A program made the translations under genes and the position numbers. Under the pieces are notes generated by a model. The model had not been told where the DNA came from and made no database searches. It was given only the letters and a program-made list of their open reading frames with translations. Shown here piece by piece: positions 16,899 through 25,595 of a stretch of DNA of 64,000 bases. Every line of letters starts with the position of its first letter. The first letter of the stretch is position 1. Origin of the DNA: Ruegeria sp. THAF57. GTDB taxonomy: Bacteria > Pseudomonadota > Alphaproteobacteria > Rhodobacterales > Rhodobacteraceae. The stretch is from positions 372,001 to 436,000 of the forward strand of contig NZ_CAIWNQ010000002.1 of assembly GCF_903914075.1 (NCBI RefSeq), read 5' to 3'.

Positions 16899-19339
16899 TT
16901 TACCGGTTCCGCCACAGGTTGCCTTATGTCCCGAAGACGCAGACCTGACGGATCAAATGGCGGCTCAGCCAAAAGCGTGGCTTTGTGCGGTTTGCCTAGG
17001 ATGAAAATACTCACCGTATCTCCGGGCTGCGCGACCTTGGGGTTGGCATAACCGATCGCCAGAGACTTCCCTACACTGTAGCCGAATGCGCCAGAGGTCA
17101 CCCGACCAACCGGCGTTCCATCCGGGGTAAATATTGGCTCACCGCCGGATGCATCGGCATGGGTTGCCTCCACTTCAAACATCGACAGAACCTCACGCGG
17201 GGTATTGTCTTTGACAGCCACATACGCGTCCTTGTGCAAAAAGTCCTTGTCCAGCTTGATCAGCCCAGCCAGCCCAACTTCTTGCGGCCAATATTCCTGA
17301 GAATACTCCCGCCCCCAGGAACCGTATCCCTTTTCAATCCGCAATGACCCCAACGCGCGGCCACCAACCGGACCACCCCCCAAGTCCTTCGCAGCCCCTA
17401 ATAGCGCTGTGTAGAGCCTGATTTGATCTTCTTCGGCGCAATGAAGCTCCCACCCCAGGTCACCGGTAAAGCTGACACGGATGGCCAGACAGGGCACACC
17501 CGCAACCTCGATCCGGCGGGACCGTATAAAACGGAACCCTTCGTTTGACAGGTCCGCATTCGTGAGGCGCTGTAACAGGTCACGCGACTTTGGCCCTGCC
17601 ACGTTAAAGCCCGCAATGCGGTTCGTTGCGACTTCGAACGTCGTACGTTGGGGCAGGTCGACCATGTTGAAGAACCGTTGGTGATAGCGTTCTGCCATGC
17701 CCGAGCCGATCATCATGAACGCGCCCTCGTCGGTTTTGGTGATGGTGAAATCACCCGCAACTCCGCCGCGCACCGAGATCATGGGGGTCAGACAGGACCG
17801 CCCGATTTCGGTCGGCACCCGGTTGGCGACCAGACGCTCCAACCAATCATACGCGCCGGGTCCTTTGACGACGTAGTTGGCGAAGTTCGAGATGTCGATC
17901 ACACCCACATGGTCACGCAACATCTGCGCCTCGCGGCCCACAGGTTCCCACCAGTTCTGTCGGGTGAAACCGTTGGTGTCGGTCACACCGGGTTGGTCGG
18001 CAAACCAAAGCGGATGTTCCCAACCGCAGTTCAGACCAAAGACACAGCCCATGTCCTTTTGCATATGATAGGCCGGGCGCACACGGGCGGGGCGACCCGC
18101 GCTGCGTTCTTCATTCGGGAAATGGATGGCGAAACGGTGCGTATAAGCGTCTTGGACCCGCGCCTTGGTGAATTTCTTGTCGGCCCAGTCGCCAAATCGC
18201 GCCAGATCCCACGCGAACATATCGTATTGCGGCTCGCCCTCGATCATCCACTGCGCTGACAGCAGGCCAAGACCGCCCGATTGCGAAAATCCGGGGATGA
18301 TCCCGGTGCAGCAGAAATAGTTCTGCAACTCGGGCACCGGCCCCCAGATCGCATTCGAATCCGGCGACCAGATCATCGGGCCATTGATCACCCGTTTCAC
18401 ACCTGCGGTCGCGGCGACTGGCACACGTTCGGTGGCACGAATGACGTTTTCCATGATCCGGTCCAGATCGTCGGGGAACAAATCATGGGCAAAATCCAGC
18501 GGCGTTCCGTTTTCGGCCCAGAACTTCATGTCTTTCTCGTAGGCACCGATCAGCAACCCGTTGCCTTCCTGCCGGAAATAATACTCACCATCCCTGTCGG
18601 CGATGGATGGCAGGCGGCGGCCCAAGGCTGCGACCTCATCAATTGCTTCGGTGACGAAATACTGATGCTCGGTCGGTTGCAAAGGCAACTCGATCCCGGC
18701 CAGCGCCGCAACTTCGCGCCCCCAGAGACCGCCTGCATTGACCACCCACTGTGTGTGGATGTCCCCTTTCTCCGTGCGCACGATCCACGAGCCGTCGGGT
18801 TGCTGTTCAGTGCCTAATACGGGGCAAAAACGCTCAATCGTGGCACCCATCGCGCGGGCGCCGGCAGCGTAGGCGTGGGTCACGCCGGAAGGATCCACAT
18901 TGCCACCATCAGGTTCGAACATGATGCAGCGAATGTCATCGAACTGTGCCAGTGGGTGCAATTCCATCGCTTGTTCGCGGCTAATCTCGTGGAAGTTCAG
19001 GCCGTAGAACTTCGCCTTGGCCTCTTGCAGACGCAACTGGTGTTCGCGGTCCTCGGTCTGCGCCAGATAGAGCGAGCCGGACTGGAAAACGCCGCAGCCC
19101 TGCCCGGTTTCCTTCTCCAGTTCTTTATACAGGTTCATCGTATAATGCTGGATGCGGGTGATGTTGTTGTTGTCGTGCAGCCCGTGGATATTGGCCGCCG
19201 CGTGCCATGTGGACCCGCTGGTCAGTTCATCGCGTTCCAGCAGGACAACATCGGTCCAGCCGAGCTTGGCCAGATGATACAGGATCGAGCAGCCGACCAG
19301 CCCCCCTCCGATCACAACGGCTTGTGCGTGGGTTTTCAT
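16895..19339 (-). CDS. Dimethylglycine dehydrogenase-type FAD/GcvT fusion enzyme
   Basis: 814 residues in four parts. A DAO-type FAD domain has VVIGGGLVGCSILYHL at 8-23 and the SGSTWHAA motif near 43, where related enzymes bind FAD covalently. Then come an FAO_M-like middle region (about 365-420), a GcvT folate-binding domain (about 425-700) and a GcvT C-terminal barrel (about 720-800). Such enzymes oxidatively demethylate dimethylglycine or sarcosine and pass the one-carbon unit to tetrahydrofolate. Position after betB supports a role in betaine breakdown. Sarcosine, dimethylglycine or another N-methyl amine are all possible substrates. Confidence 0.85.
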   Translation of the reverse strand: MKTHAQAVVIGGGLVGCSILYHLAKLGWTDVVLLERDELTSGSTWHAAANIHGLHDNNNITRIQHYTMNLYKELEKETGQGCGVFQSGSLYLAQTEDREHQLRLQEAKAKFYGLNFHEISREQAMELHPLAQFDDIRCIMFEPDGGNVDPSGVTHAYAAGARAMGATIERFCPVLGTEQQPDGSWIVRTEKGDIHTQWVVNAGGLWGREVAALAGIELPLQPTEHQYFVTEAIDEVAALGRRLPSIADRDGEYYFRQEGNGLLIGAYEKDMKFWAENGTPLDFAHDLFPDDLDRIMENVIRATERVPVAATAGVKRVINGPMIWSPDSNAIWGPVPELQNYFCCTGIIPGFSQSGGLGLLSAQWMIEGEPQYDMFAWDLARFGDWADKKFTKARVQDAYTHRFAIHFPNEERSAGRPARVRPAYHMQKDMGCVFGLNCGWEHPLWFADQPGVTDTNGFTRQNWWEPVGREAQMLRDHVGVIDISNFANYVVKGPGAYDWLERLVANRVPTEIGRSCLTPMISVRGGVAGDFTITKTDEGAFMMIGSGMAERYHQRFFNMVDLPQRTTFEVATNRIAGFNVAGPKSRDLLQRLTNADLSNEGFRFIRSRRIEVAGVPCLAIRVSFTGDLGWELHCAEEDQIRLYTALLGAAKDLGGGPVGGRALGSLRIEKGYGSWGREYSQEYWPQEVGLAGLIKLDKDFLHKDAYVAVKDNTPREVLSMFEVEATHADASGGEPIFTPDGTPVGRVTSGAFGYSVGKSLAIGYANPKVAQPGDTVSIFILGKPHKATLLAEPPFDPSGLRLRDIRQPVAEPVK

Positions 19340-19413
19340 CGGCGTGACCTCCTGCTGGCGCGCGAATAAACTCTTACCAGAAAGTCAGCCACAGGTTCCG
19401 GGGGCCTTATGTT

Positions 19414-19442
19414 CTGTTCCCGACGCAGAATGTCGGGAACAG
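19414..19442 (-). terminator. Strong inverted repeat downstream of betB
   Basis: CTGTTCCCGAC (19414-19424) and GTCGGGAACAG (19432-19442) form a perfect 11-bp stem with a 7-base loop. There is no clear T-tract, so it may act as an mRNA-stabilising or attenuating hairpin between betB and the dehydrogenase gene, not a full terminator. Confidence 0.65.
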
Positions 19443-19464
19443 GTAAGTTCTGCCTCGAATAATT

Positions 19465-19480
19465 CTCAACCAGAGTTGAG
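19465..19480 (-). terminator. Short hairpin directly after the betB stop
   Basis: CTCAAC (19465-19470) pairs with GTTGAG (19475-19480) around a 4-base loop, immediately after the betB stop codon. On the minus strand AATTATTC follows. With the larger stem-loop 22 bases on, it makes a two-hairpin intercistronic region. Confidence 0.45.
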
Positions 19481-20935
19481 TTAATACGGCGCCTCGACAT
19501 CGTTCATCGAAACATAGACAGTCTTCATCTCGCTGAAGTGGTTGATCGCCAGTTTCGAGTTCTCGCGCCCTACACCCGACATCTTTGAGCCGCCAAACGG
19601 GGCCTCGACCGGAGCCAAGTTGTAGGTGTTTATATAGCAGGTACCCGCCTCGAACCCGGCCACGATGCGGTGGGCGCGGGTCAGATCGTTGGTAAAGACA
19701 CCGGCGGCAAGACCAAACTCGGTATCATTGGCGCGGGCCAACACTTCTTCTTCGGTGTCGAAATCCAGAACGGACATCACCGGGCCAAAGATTTCCTCGC
19801 GGGCGATGGCCATGTCATCGGTGACATCGGCAAAAACGGTGGGCTGCATATAGAACCCGTCGCCCTCGATCCGGTCACCGCCATAGACTAGCTGCGCGCC
19901 TTCGGCCTTGCCTTTGTCGACGTAGCTCAACGCGATTTTCATCTGATTTTCACTGACCATGGGGCCGAAAGTGACGCTTTCATCCAGCGGATCACCGATT
20001 TTTGCGGCGGCCAGGCGCTCGCACAGGCGGGCAAGGAATTGGTCCTTAATGCCTTTCTGCACGAAAACGCGGGTGCCGTTGGAACAGACCTGACCCGAAG
20101 AATAGAAATTGCCCAGAATCGCGCCCGAAACGGCGTTTTCGATATCGGCATCGCCAAACACGATCATCGGGGATTTGCCGCCCAACTCCATCGTCACGTG
20201 TTTCATGTCAGCGGCGGCAGCGGCATAAACTTTGCGGCCCGTGGGCACCGATCCGGTCAGCGACACTTTGGCCACGCGCGGATCTGTCACCAGCGACGCG
20301 CCGACATCTCCGTACCCTTGTACCACGTTGTAGATGCCCTTGGGCGCACCAGCTTCGATCAGAAGCTCGGCCACCTTCAACGCGGACAAGGGCGTGGTTT
20401 CTGACGGTTTGAATACCATGGCGTTGCCACAAGCCAGCGCCGGCGCGCCCTTCCAGCAGGCGATCTGGGTTGGATAGTTCCATGCGCCGATGCCGACGCA
20501 CACGCCCAGCGCCTCGCGGATGGTATAAACGAAGTCGCCACCGCCAAGCGGGATGTGTTCACCAGTCAGCGAAGCCGCCAATCCACCAAAATATTCCAAC
20601 GCGTCAGCTCCGCTGGTGGCGTCAGCGACCAGCGTTTCCTGCAGCGGTTTGCCGGTATCGTGGGTTTCCAGAATGGACAACTCACGATTGCGTTCGCGCA
20701 TGATGTCAGCGGCGCGACGCAGAACTCGGCCACGCTCGGTTCCCGACAGCGCAGCCCATTCGCGTTGAGCCACTTTTGCACTGTTTAGAGCCTGTTCGAT
20801 AACTTCTGCCGTGGCGGAGTGCAGCCGGGCGATAATCTCTCCGGTTGCGGGAAAGATAACGTCGATGGGGGCGCCATTGGTGTCTTCGACGTATTCGCCA
20901 TTGATGAAATGGCTCGCCTTAGGCTGGAATTTCAC
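19481..20935 (-). CDS. betB: Betaine-aldehyde dehydrogenase
   Basis: 484 residues from a GTG start with AAAGGA about 10 bases upstream. The N-terminal [14 protein letters not shown] is typical of proteobacterial BetB. The catalytic machinery is intact: [10 protein letters not shown] with the general-base Glu, [12 protein letters not shown] with the nucleophilic Cys, and [10 protein letters not shown] in the NAD domain. It converts betaine aldehyde to glycine betaine using NAD(P)+. betA and betI are not adjacent, but a palindrome upstream resembles a BetI operator. The downstream genes extend the pathway from betaine towards sarcosine. Confidence 0.93.
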   Translation of the reverse strand: MKFQPKASHFINGEYVEDTNGAPIDVIFPATGEIIARLHSATAEVIEQALNSAKVAQREWAALSGTERGRVLRRAADIMRERNRELSILETHDTGKPLQETLVADATSGADALEYFGGLAASLTGEHIPLGGGDFVYTIREALGVCVGIGAWNYPTQIACWKGAPALACGNAMVFKPSETTPLSALKVAELLIEAGAPKGIYNVVQGYGDVGASLVTDPRVAKVSLTGSVPTGRKVYAAAAADMKHVTMELGGKSPMIVFGDADIENAVSGAILGNFYSSGQVCSNGTRVFVQKGIKDQFLARLCERLAAAKIGDPLDESVTFGPMVSENQMKIALSYVDKGKAEGAQLVYGGDRIEGDGFYMQPTVFADVTDDMAIAREEIFGPVMSVLDFDTEEEVLARANDTEFGLAAGVFTNDLTRAHRIVAGFEAGTCYINTYNLAPVEAPFGGSKMSGVGRENSKLAINHFSEMKTVYVSMNDVEAPY

Positions 20936-20975
20936 GACCGGGTCCTTTTCAGAAGTCTTTCTTCGGCTCTAACTT

Positions 20976-20997
20976 TTATTGATTGATCAGTCAATAA
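20976..20997. promoter_or_regulatory. BetI-like palindromic operator upstream of betB
   Basis: A 22-bp inverted repeat (half-site TTATTGAYTGA, one mismatch between halves) lies about 41 bases upstream of the betB start. BetI, a TetR-family choline sensor, binds AT-rich TTGA..TCAA palindromes in bet promoters, so choline-inducible control is likely. No betI gene is in the window. Confidence 0.6.
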
Positions 20998-21055
20998 ACG
21001 TAAATACGGCAAACTCTCGCTGATGTGAATCACCGCCCTCTTGAATAGAGAAGTT

Positions 21056-21093
21056 AATGTTCCATTTATGTTCCACATAGTCAGAGGAACATT
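21056..21093 (+). promoter_or_regulatory. Potential SD-sequestering stem with two competing upstream arms
   Basis: AATGTTCC at 21056-21063 and ATGTTCC at 21068-21074 (11-base period) are both complementary to GGAACATT at 21086-21093. That segment includes the last bases of the Shine-Dalgarno site of the gene starting at 21097. Either arm could pair and mask the ribosome site, so this may be a small translational switch. Both arms are visible in sequence; the function is inferred. Confidence 0.45.
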
Positions 21094-21096
21094 CCG

Positions 21097-21426
21097 ATGT
21101 CTTACGCCACGCAAAATTCTGCTCTGAACGGCCCGTCGAACGACTATCACTTGCTGCCCGTCACTGATCGGCAAATGCGCTATGCGCGCGCGATTGCTCT
21201 GCAGTCAGCTTTGGAAATCCCCGTCGAAGCGCAACGGGATCGCCGGGCTATGTCGCAGTGGATATCAGCGCACAAACCGCATGATCCATCACCCTTTGCC
21301 AATTATCCAACCGGCAAGCAGGTGGCCTATGCCGAGCGGATTGCCCGCAGCAAACGCAGACAAATCCCGCAGGAGTGTTTTCGGGACAAACATGCGATGT
21401 CGCTGTGGATCGACCACAACAAATAG
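21097..21426 (+). CDS. Small protein with two copies of a 38-residue motif, unknown
   Basis: 109 residues, ATG with GAGGA eight bases upstream. Residues 23-60 and 72-109 are two copies of one motif: (T)xxQxxYAxxIAxxxxxxIPxExxxDxxAMSxWI. The second copy resembles a short domain that I recall at the end of some rhodobacteral topoisomerase-like and hypothetical proteins, beginning PTxKQVAYA. The basic, helical character is compatible with nucleic-acid binding, but no function is established. It stands alone, between the BetI-like site and the opposing channel gene. Confidence 0.8.
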   Translation: MSYATQNSALNGPSNDYHLLPVTDRQMRYARAIALQSALEIPVEAQRDRRAMSQWISAHKPHDPSPFANYPTGKQVAYAERIARSKRRQIPQECFRDKHAMSLWIDHNK

Positions 21427-21430
21427 CGGA

Positions 21431-21934
21431 TCAGTTTTCGCTGTGTGAGCGTGCGTAAATCCCCACCGCTGCGGCCACAAACAGACCCAACAGGATATAG
21501 CCGGTGATAGCTTCGGCCACGGCCAAACCACGACACATTCCTGCCGGGTGTAAATCCCCAAACCCAACTGTGGTGAAAGTCACGTAAGAGAAATACAAAA
21601 CATCAGTTGGGCCGCGCGCGCCTACGACACACAGGTCGTAATAACCGAACGACCCATAGACAGCCGCAAAAAGAAAGGGGACGACCTGAATGAAGGAGAT
21701 CCCCATCAGCAGCAGTTGCCGCCGGGGTGATTTGACCTGAGTCATGTAATACCAGGTCTGCGAAACAAGCCAGATCGTCAACAGAACGGTTGTTGCTGTA
21801 CCGATCTTGTCGCCCGCCGTGGTTTCACTTAGCCGCGACAGCCCGTACCAAGCAATGAAACTGGCGACCACCAACCCAAGGGCAGCAACCAAGGTCGATT
21901 TCCACTCTTCCAGAGTAATCGGGTCGCGGTGCAT
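21431..21934 (-). CDS. Small potassium-channel-family protein
   Basis: 167 residues from the ATG at 21934, chosen because CGGAGG precedes it; a longer frame adds 8 residues. Two N-terminal membrane segments (LVAALGLVVASFIAWYGL and TTVLLTIWLVSQTWYYM) are followed by a third (FIQVVPFLFAAVYGSFGYYD). A pore loop carries the selectivity-filter-like TFTTVGFGD, and a last helix (AEAITGYILLGLFVAAAVGIYA) follows. The filter matches the TVGYGD type with Tyr to Phe. There is no RCK or cyclic-nucleotide domain. It probably conducts K+ or another cation; gating is unknown. Confidence 0.82.
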   Translation of the reverse strand: MHRDPITLEEWKSTLVAALGLVVASFIAWYGLSRLSETTAGDKIGTATTVLLTIWLVSQTWYYMTQVKSPRRQLLLMGISFIQVVPFLFAAVYGSFGYYDLCVVGARGPTDVLYFSYVTFTTVGFGDLHPAGMCRGLAVAEAITGYILLGLFVAAAVGIYARSHSEN

Positions 21935-22009
21935 GAAACCTCCGTCAGTATGAGACACGGTTAATCATCGATTCAGAGGCGCATACCCGCAACCTGAAAA
22001 ATCAGAGGT

Positions 22010-22915
22010 TTAGGTCGTGCCCAGATGCTCGTGCCCGCGTTGACGCGCCAGTCCGATCTGTTTCTGCCGCTCGCGAAAACGCATTTTGTCCGCCTCTGAC
22101 GTTTCATTGATGCACCGGTGGCAGGACACGCCATGCTCGTATTCAGGGCGCTTCATATCTTCGGGCAGGATCGGACGTCGGCAGCCGTGACACAGGTTAT
22201 GTGGCCCCTCGACCAGCCCGTGTCCGACGGACACGCGGTTGTCGAACACGAAACACTCGCCTTGCCACGTGCTGTCTTCGGCGGGCATTTCCTCAAGATA
22301 ACGCAGAATGCCGCCTTTCAGGTGATAGACATCCTCGACCCCTTGCCCCAGCAGGAAGTTGGTCGATTTCTCGCAGCGGATGCCGCCGGTGCAAAACATG
22401 GCAACGCGCTTGTTGTGGAAGCGGTCCTTGTTCTCTTCCCACCACGCCGGGAATTCACGGAAACTGGCCGTTTCAGGGTCTATTGCGCCTTCAAACGTAC
22501 CAATCGCCACCTCGTAATCGTTACGCGTGTCGATCACCACCACGTCGTCCGAGCGGATCAGGTCATTCCAATCCTCAGGCTCGACATAGTTACCGACACG
22601 GGCGCGCGGATCGACATCCGGTTGGCCCATGGTCACGATCTCTTTCTTCAGGCGCACCTTCATCTTGCCAAAAGGCGGATGATCGGCGGTAGCCTCTTTC
22701 CATTCAAGATCCGCGCATCCTGGCAATGCCTTGATATGGGCCAGCACCGCGTCGATCCCCGCACGCGGGCCTGCAATGGTTCCGTTGATCCCTTCTTGCG
22801 CCAGCAGCAACGTTCCTTTGACCGCTTGCGCGCGACACAGCTCAAGCAAAGGCGCGCGCAGGGCGGCATGATCCGGGAATCGGGTGAAGTGATAGAGGGC
22901 AGCGATGGTATACAT
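22010..22915 (-). CDS. trhO: tRNA uridine(34) hydroxylase TrhO (rhodanese family)
   Basis: 301 residues, the normal length. The N-terminal ferredoxin-like domain has GTLLLAQEGINGTIAG. The central rhodanese domain contains VVVIDTRNDYEVAIGTF and the catalytic Cys in AMFCTGGIRCEKS. A C-terminal cysteine-rich zinc-like region (CHGCRRPI...CHRC) completes the family pattern. TrhO (formerly YceA) makes 5-hydroxyuridine at the tRNA wobble position. No obvious Shine-Dalgarno precedes the ATG. Confidence 0.93.
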   Translation of the reverse strand: MYTIAALYHFTRFPDHAALRAPLLELCRAQAVKGTLLLAQEGINGTIAGPRAGIDAVLAHIKALPGCADLEWKEATADHPPFGKMKVRLKKEIVTMGQPDVDPRARVGNYVEPEDWNDLIRSDDVVVIDTRNDYEVAIGTFEGAIDPETASFREFPAWWEENKDRFHNKRVAMFCTGGIRCEKSTNFLLGQGVEDVYHLKGGILRYLEEMPAEDSTWQGECFVFDNRVSVGHGLVEGPHNLCHGCRRPILPEDMKRPEYEHGVSCHRCINETSEADKMRFRERQKQIGLARQRGHEHLGTT

Positions 22916-23011
22916 GCGCGCGGTCTAAACCTGCATTCAAAGAGTCGCAAGAGACCGGATTGACGCCCCCCTGCTGGCCGCCTACCGATATGACAACGCA
23001 AGGAGGCCCTG

Positions 23012-23605
23012 ATGACCCACGCCCTGATCGTAATCGACGTCCAGAACGACTTTTGCCCTGGCGGCGCGCTGGCCGTACCAGAAGGGGATGAGATCGTTGC
23101 CCCCATCAACGCCATGATGGACGATTTCGACGCGGTGATCCTGACGCAGGACTGGCATCCAGCAGGGCATTTGTCTTTCGCCAGCTCTCACGCGGGCAAA
23201 AATCCTTATGACATGGCTGAGATGCCCTATGGCCCGCAGGTATTGTGGCCGGATCACTGTGTGCAGGGGACCAAGGGCGCGGCGTTTCACCCTGACCTGC
23301 GCAGCGACGGAGACCTGATCATCCGTAAGGGGTTTCGCAGCGACATCGACAGTTACTCCGCCTTTTTTGAGAATGACCAAACCACACCCACGGGCCTTGA
23401 AGGATATCTGAATACACGCGGCCTCAGGAAACTGACCATGGTTGGGCTGGCCACAGATTTTTGCGTCCATTTCTCGGCGGTGGATGCGGCGCGGCTTGGG
23501 TTTGACGTGGCAGTGCGCATGGATATGTGCCGCGCGATTGATCTGGACGGCTCATCGGCGGCGGCCCAAACGGCCATGCGTGATGCAGGTGTGACGTTGA
23601 CCTAG
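23012..23605 (+). CDS. pncA: Nicotinamidase PncA
   Basis: 197 residues, ATG with AAGGAGG. Catalytic residues of the isochorismatase fold are visible: Asp in VIDVQNDFCPGG (near residue 8), Lys in IRKGFRSDIDSYSAFFEND, and nucleophile Cys in GLATDFCVHFSA. Metal-binding DWHPAGHLSFASSH is also present. It hydrolyses nicotinamide to nicotinate, which PncB (24300-25592) then uses for NAD salvage. The stop overlaps the end of an opposing unknown gene by four bases. Confidence 0.95.
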   Translation: MTHALIVIDVQNDFCPGGALAVPEGDEIVAPINAMMDDFDAVILTQDWHPAGHLSFASSHAGKNPYDMAEMPYGPQVLWPDHCVQGTKGAAFHPDLRSDGDLIIRKGFRSDIDSYSAFFENDQTTPTGLEGYLNTRGLRKLTMVGLATDFCVHFSAVDAARLGFDVAVRMDMCRAIDLDGSSAAAQTAMRDAGVTLT

Positions 23606-24135
23606 GGCGTCGACCCTGAATCCGCCAGGTATTTGAGTATGACAAATATGACCACGGCCAGGCCCAATGCGACACCGACCCGTGCCGGTACGGTCCGACG
23701 TTGGGGTGTTGCAGGCGATTTGTAACGCGGATTGGGTGTCCAATCGGCCACCTTTCTGCGCTGACCGTTCCTTGGGCGGGCCGTTTTGACGTCACGCAGG
23801 AACTTCCAAAAGTCAAATTCACCGCAATATTCGCCCTGAACCCCAAGATCACGAATATTGGCAAACAAGGCGCGCAGAATCCGCTCGCGCTCGGCCTCGT
23901 CACGCGGACGATAAAGGCCGTGCAGCAGCTCACTGCCGGTGGCGTCCAGACCAAAGCCTGCATCCTGGAAGATTTTGCGAATCTTCGGCGAGGTCGCACG
24001 CAAGGCGTCCGCCGTCTTCACGTCGCGAAACATCGCACGCAATACCGGCTTTTGCGAATTTCCATCCGCGCCCGTTTCCTGACCACCATCCCCCGGGTCG
24101 ACTACAACGATGTCAAAATCGTACTCGAGAACCAT
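23602..24135 (-). CDS. Unknown protein with C-terminal membrane anchor
   Basis: 177 residues. The first 120 are soluble, acidic then helical (AFRDVKTADALRAT-like, PRDEAERERILRALFANIRDLG). A basic linker rich in Arg, Lys and Pro (about 120-148) leads into one hydrophobic helix (VGVALGLAVVIFVILKYLA) near the C-terminus, giving a tail-anchored or inside-out topology. I recognise no family and no catalytic motif. It lies between pncA and pncB in opposite orientation; the 164-bp AT-rich gap on its 5' side also serves pncB. A link to NAD salvage is only positional. Confidence 0.7.
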   Translation of the reverse strand: MVLEYDFDIVVVDPGDGGQETGADGNSQKPVLRAMFRDVKTADALRATSPKIRKIFQDAGFGLDATGSELLHGLYRPRDEAERERILRALFANIRDLGVQGEYCGEFDFWKFLRDVKTARPRNGQRRKVADWTPNPRYKSPATPQRRTVPARVGVALGLAVVIFVILKYLADSGSTP

Positions 24136-24299
24136 TCACTATTTAAACCTCGTCTTCCCTTCCATACTTTTCACTAACAAGCGAAAAGAACTCACAATAT
24201 GCTCGCTTTGTGACCTGACATTGTCATTGTCCCCGAACGAGCGACTCTTGCCATTCAACGCACCGATTGATCTAACAACGGAAATCGCAGGAGTTCCTC

Positions 24300-25592
24300 A
24301 TGGTCGATATTGCGGCGCGCGTGTACAATCATAAATGGCAGATTGACCCAATTGTCCGGTCTTTAATCGACACAGATTTCTACAAACTGCTGATGTGCCA
24401 GTCAGTGTTTCGAAATAAGCCCCAAACGGATGTGGTGTTTTCGCTGATCAATCGGTCGAATCACATCCCCCTGGCCCAGCTTATCGACGAAGGCGAGCTG
24501 CGGGAACAGTTGGATCACATCCGCTCACTAAGCCTCAGCCGGGGCGAAAGCACGTGGTTGCGGGGCAATATGTTCTACGGCAAACGGCAGATGTTCCGCT
24601 CGGATTTCATGGAGTGGTTCGAGAATCTGCGCCTGCCGCCCTACCACCTGGAACGCAAGGGCGATCAGTACGAACTGACCTTCGAAGGCAAGTGGCACGA
24701 GGTCATGCTGTGGGAAATCCCCGCCTTGGCCGTTCTGATGGAGATGCGGTCGCGCGCCGTACTGAATGACATGCGCCGGTTCGAGCTTCAGGTGCTCTAT
24801 GCTCGTGCGATGACCCGCGTTTGGGAAAAAATCGAACAGCTGCGCGGAATTAAGGGATTGGGTATTGCCGATTTCGGTACGCGTCGCAGGCATTCCTTCC
24901 TGTGGCAGGATTGGTGCGTCCAAGCCATGATCGAAGGGCTGGGGCCTGCGTTCACGGGTACTTCGAACTGCCTGATTGCCATGCGGCGCGAGGTTGAAGC
25001 CATCGGCACCAACGCGCACGAGCTGCCTATGGTCTATTCGGCGCTGGCGGATACCGATGAGGCACTGGCACAGGCACCTTATGATGTTCTCAGCGACTGG
25101 CATGACGAACATGACGGTAATCTTCGCATCATCCTGCCTGACACCTATGGCACGCAAGGGTTTCTGGATCGCGCACCTGATTGGTTGGCCGGATGGACCG
25201 GTATCCGCGTAGACAGCGGCGATCCGGCCACCGGCGCGGAAATAGCAATCCAATGGTGGAAATCACGCGGCGAAGACCCAATGGAAAAGCGGGTGATCTT
25301 TTCTGACGGGTTGGACGTAGACAAAATCCGCGAGCTGCACAGCCAGTTTGCCGGGCGCACCAAAGTGTCGTTTGGGTGGGGCACGCTTTTGACCAATGAT
25401 TTTCGCGGGCTGGTGCCCGATGACGCGCTGGCCCCGTTTTCCTTGGTGTGCAAAGCGGTTTCGGCCAATGGCCGCCCAACGGTCAAACTGTCGGACAACC
25501 CGGAAAAGGCAATGGGCCCGGCGGACGAAATCGAGCGCTACAAGCGCGTGTTCGGTGTGGGTGCACAAGAGTCGATCGAGGTGATTGTTTAG
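24300..25592 (+). CDS. pncB: Nicotinate phosphoribosyltransferase PncB
   Basis: 430 residues, ATG with CAGGAG upstream. Typical segments are SLIDTDFYKLLMCQSVF near the N-terminus, the GIADFGTRRRHSFLWQDW catalytic loop, GTSNCLIAMRR, and the phosphate-binding WTGIRVDSGDPATGAEIA. It condenses nicotinate with PRPP (ATP-assisted) to nicotinate mononucleotide. With PncA it completes the Preiss-Handler salvage route. The gene ends 3 bases from the opposing aldehyde dehydrogenase. Confidence 0.95.
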   Translation: MVDIAARVYNHKWQIDPIVRSLIDTDFYKLLMCQSVFRNKPQTDVVFSLINRSNHIPLAQLIDEGELREQLDHIRSLSLSRGESTWLRGNMFYGKRQMFRSDFMEWFENLRLPPYHLERKGDQYELTFEGKWHEVMLWEIPALAVLMEMRSRAVLNDMRRFELQVLYARAMTRVWEKIEQLRGIKGLGIADFGTRRRHSFLWQDWCVQAMIEGLGPAFTGTSNCLIAMRREVEAIGTNAHELPMVYSALADTDEALAQAPYDVLSDWHDEHDGNLRIILPDTYGTQGFLDRAPDWLAGWTGIRVDSGDPATGAEIAIQWWKSRGEDPMEKRVIFSDGLDVDKIRELHSQFAGRTKVSFGWGTLLTNDFRGLVPDDALAPFSLVCKAVSANGRPTVKLSDNPEKAMGPADEIERYKRVFGVGAQESIEVIV

Positions 25593-25595
25593 GCT

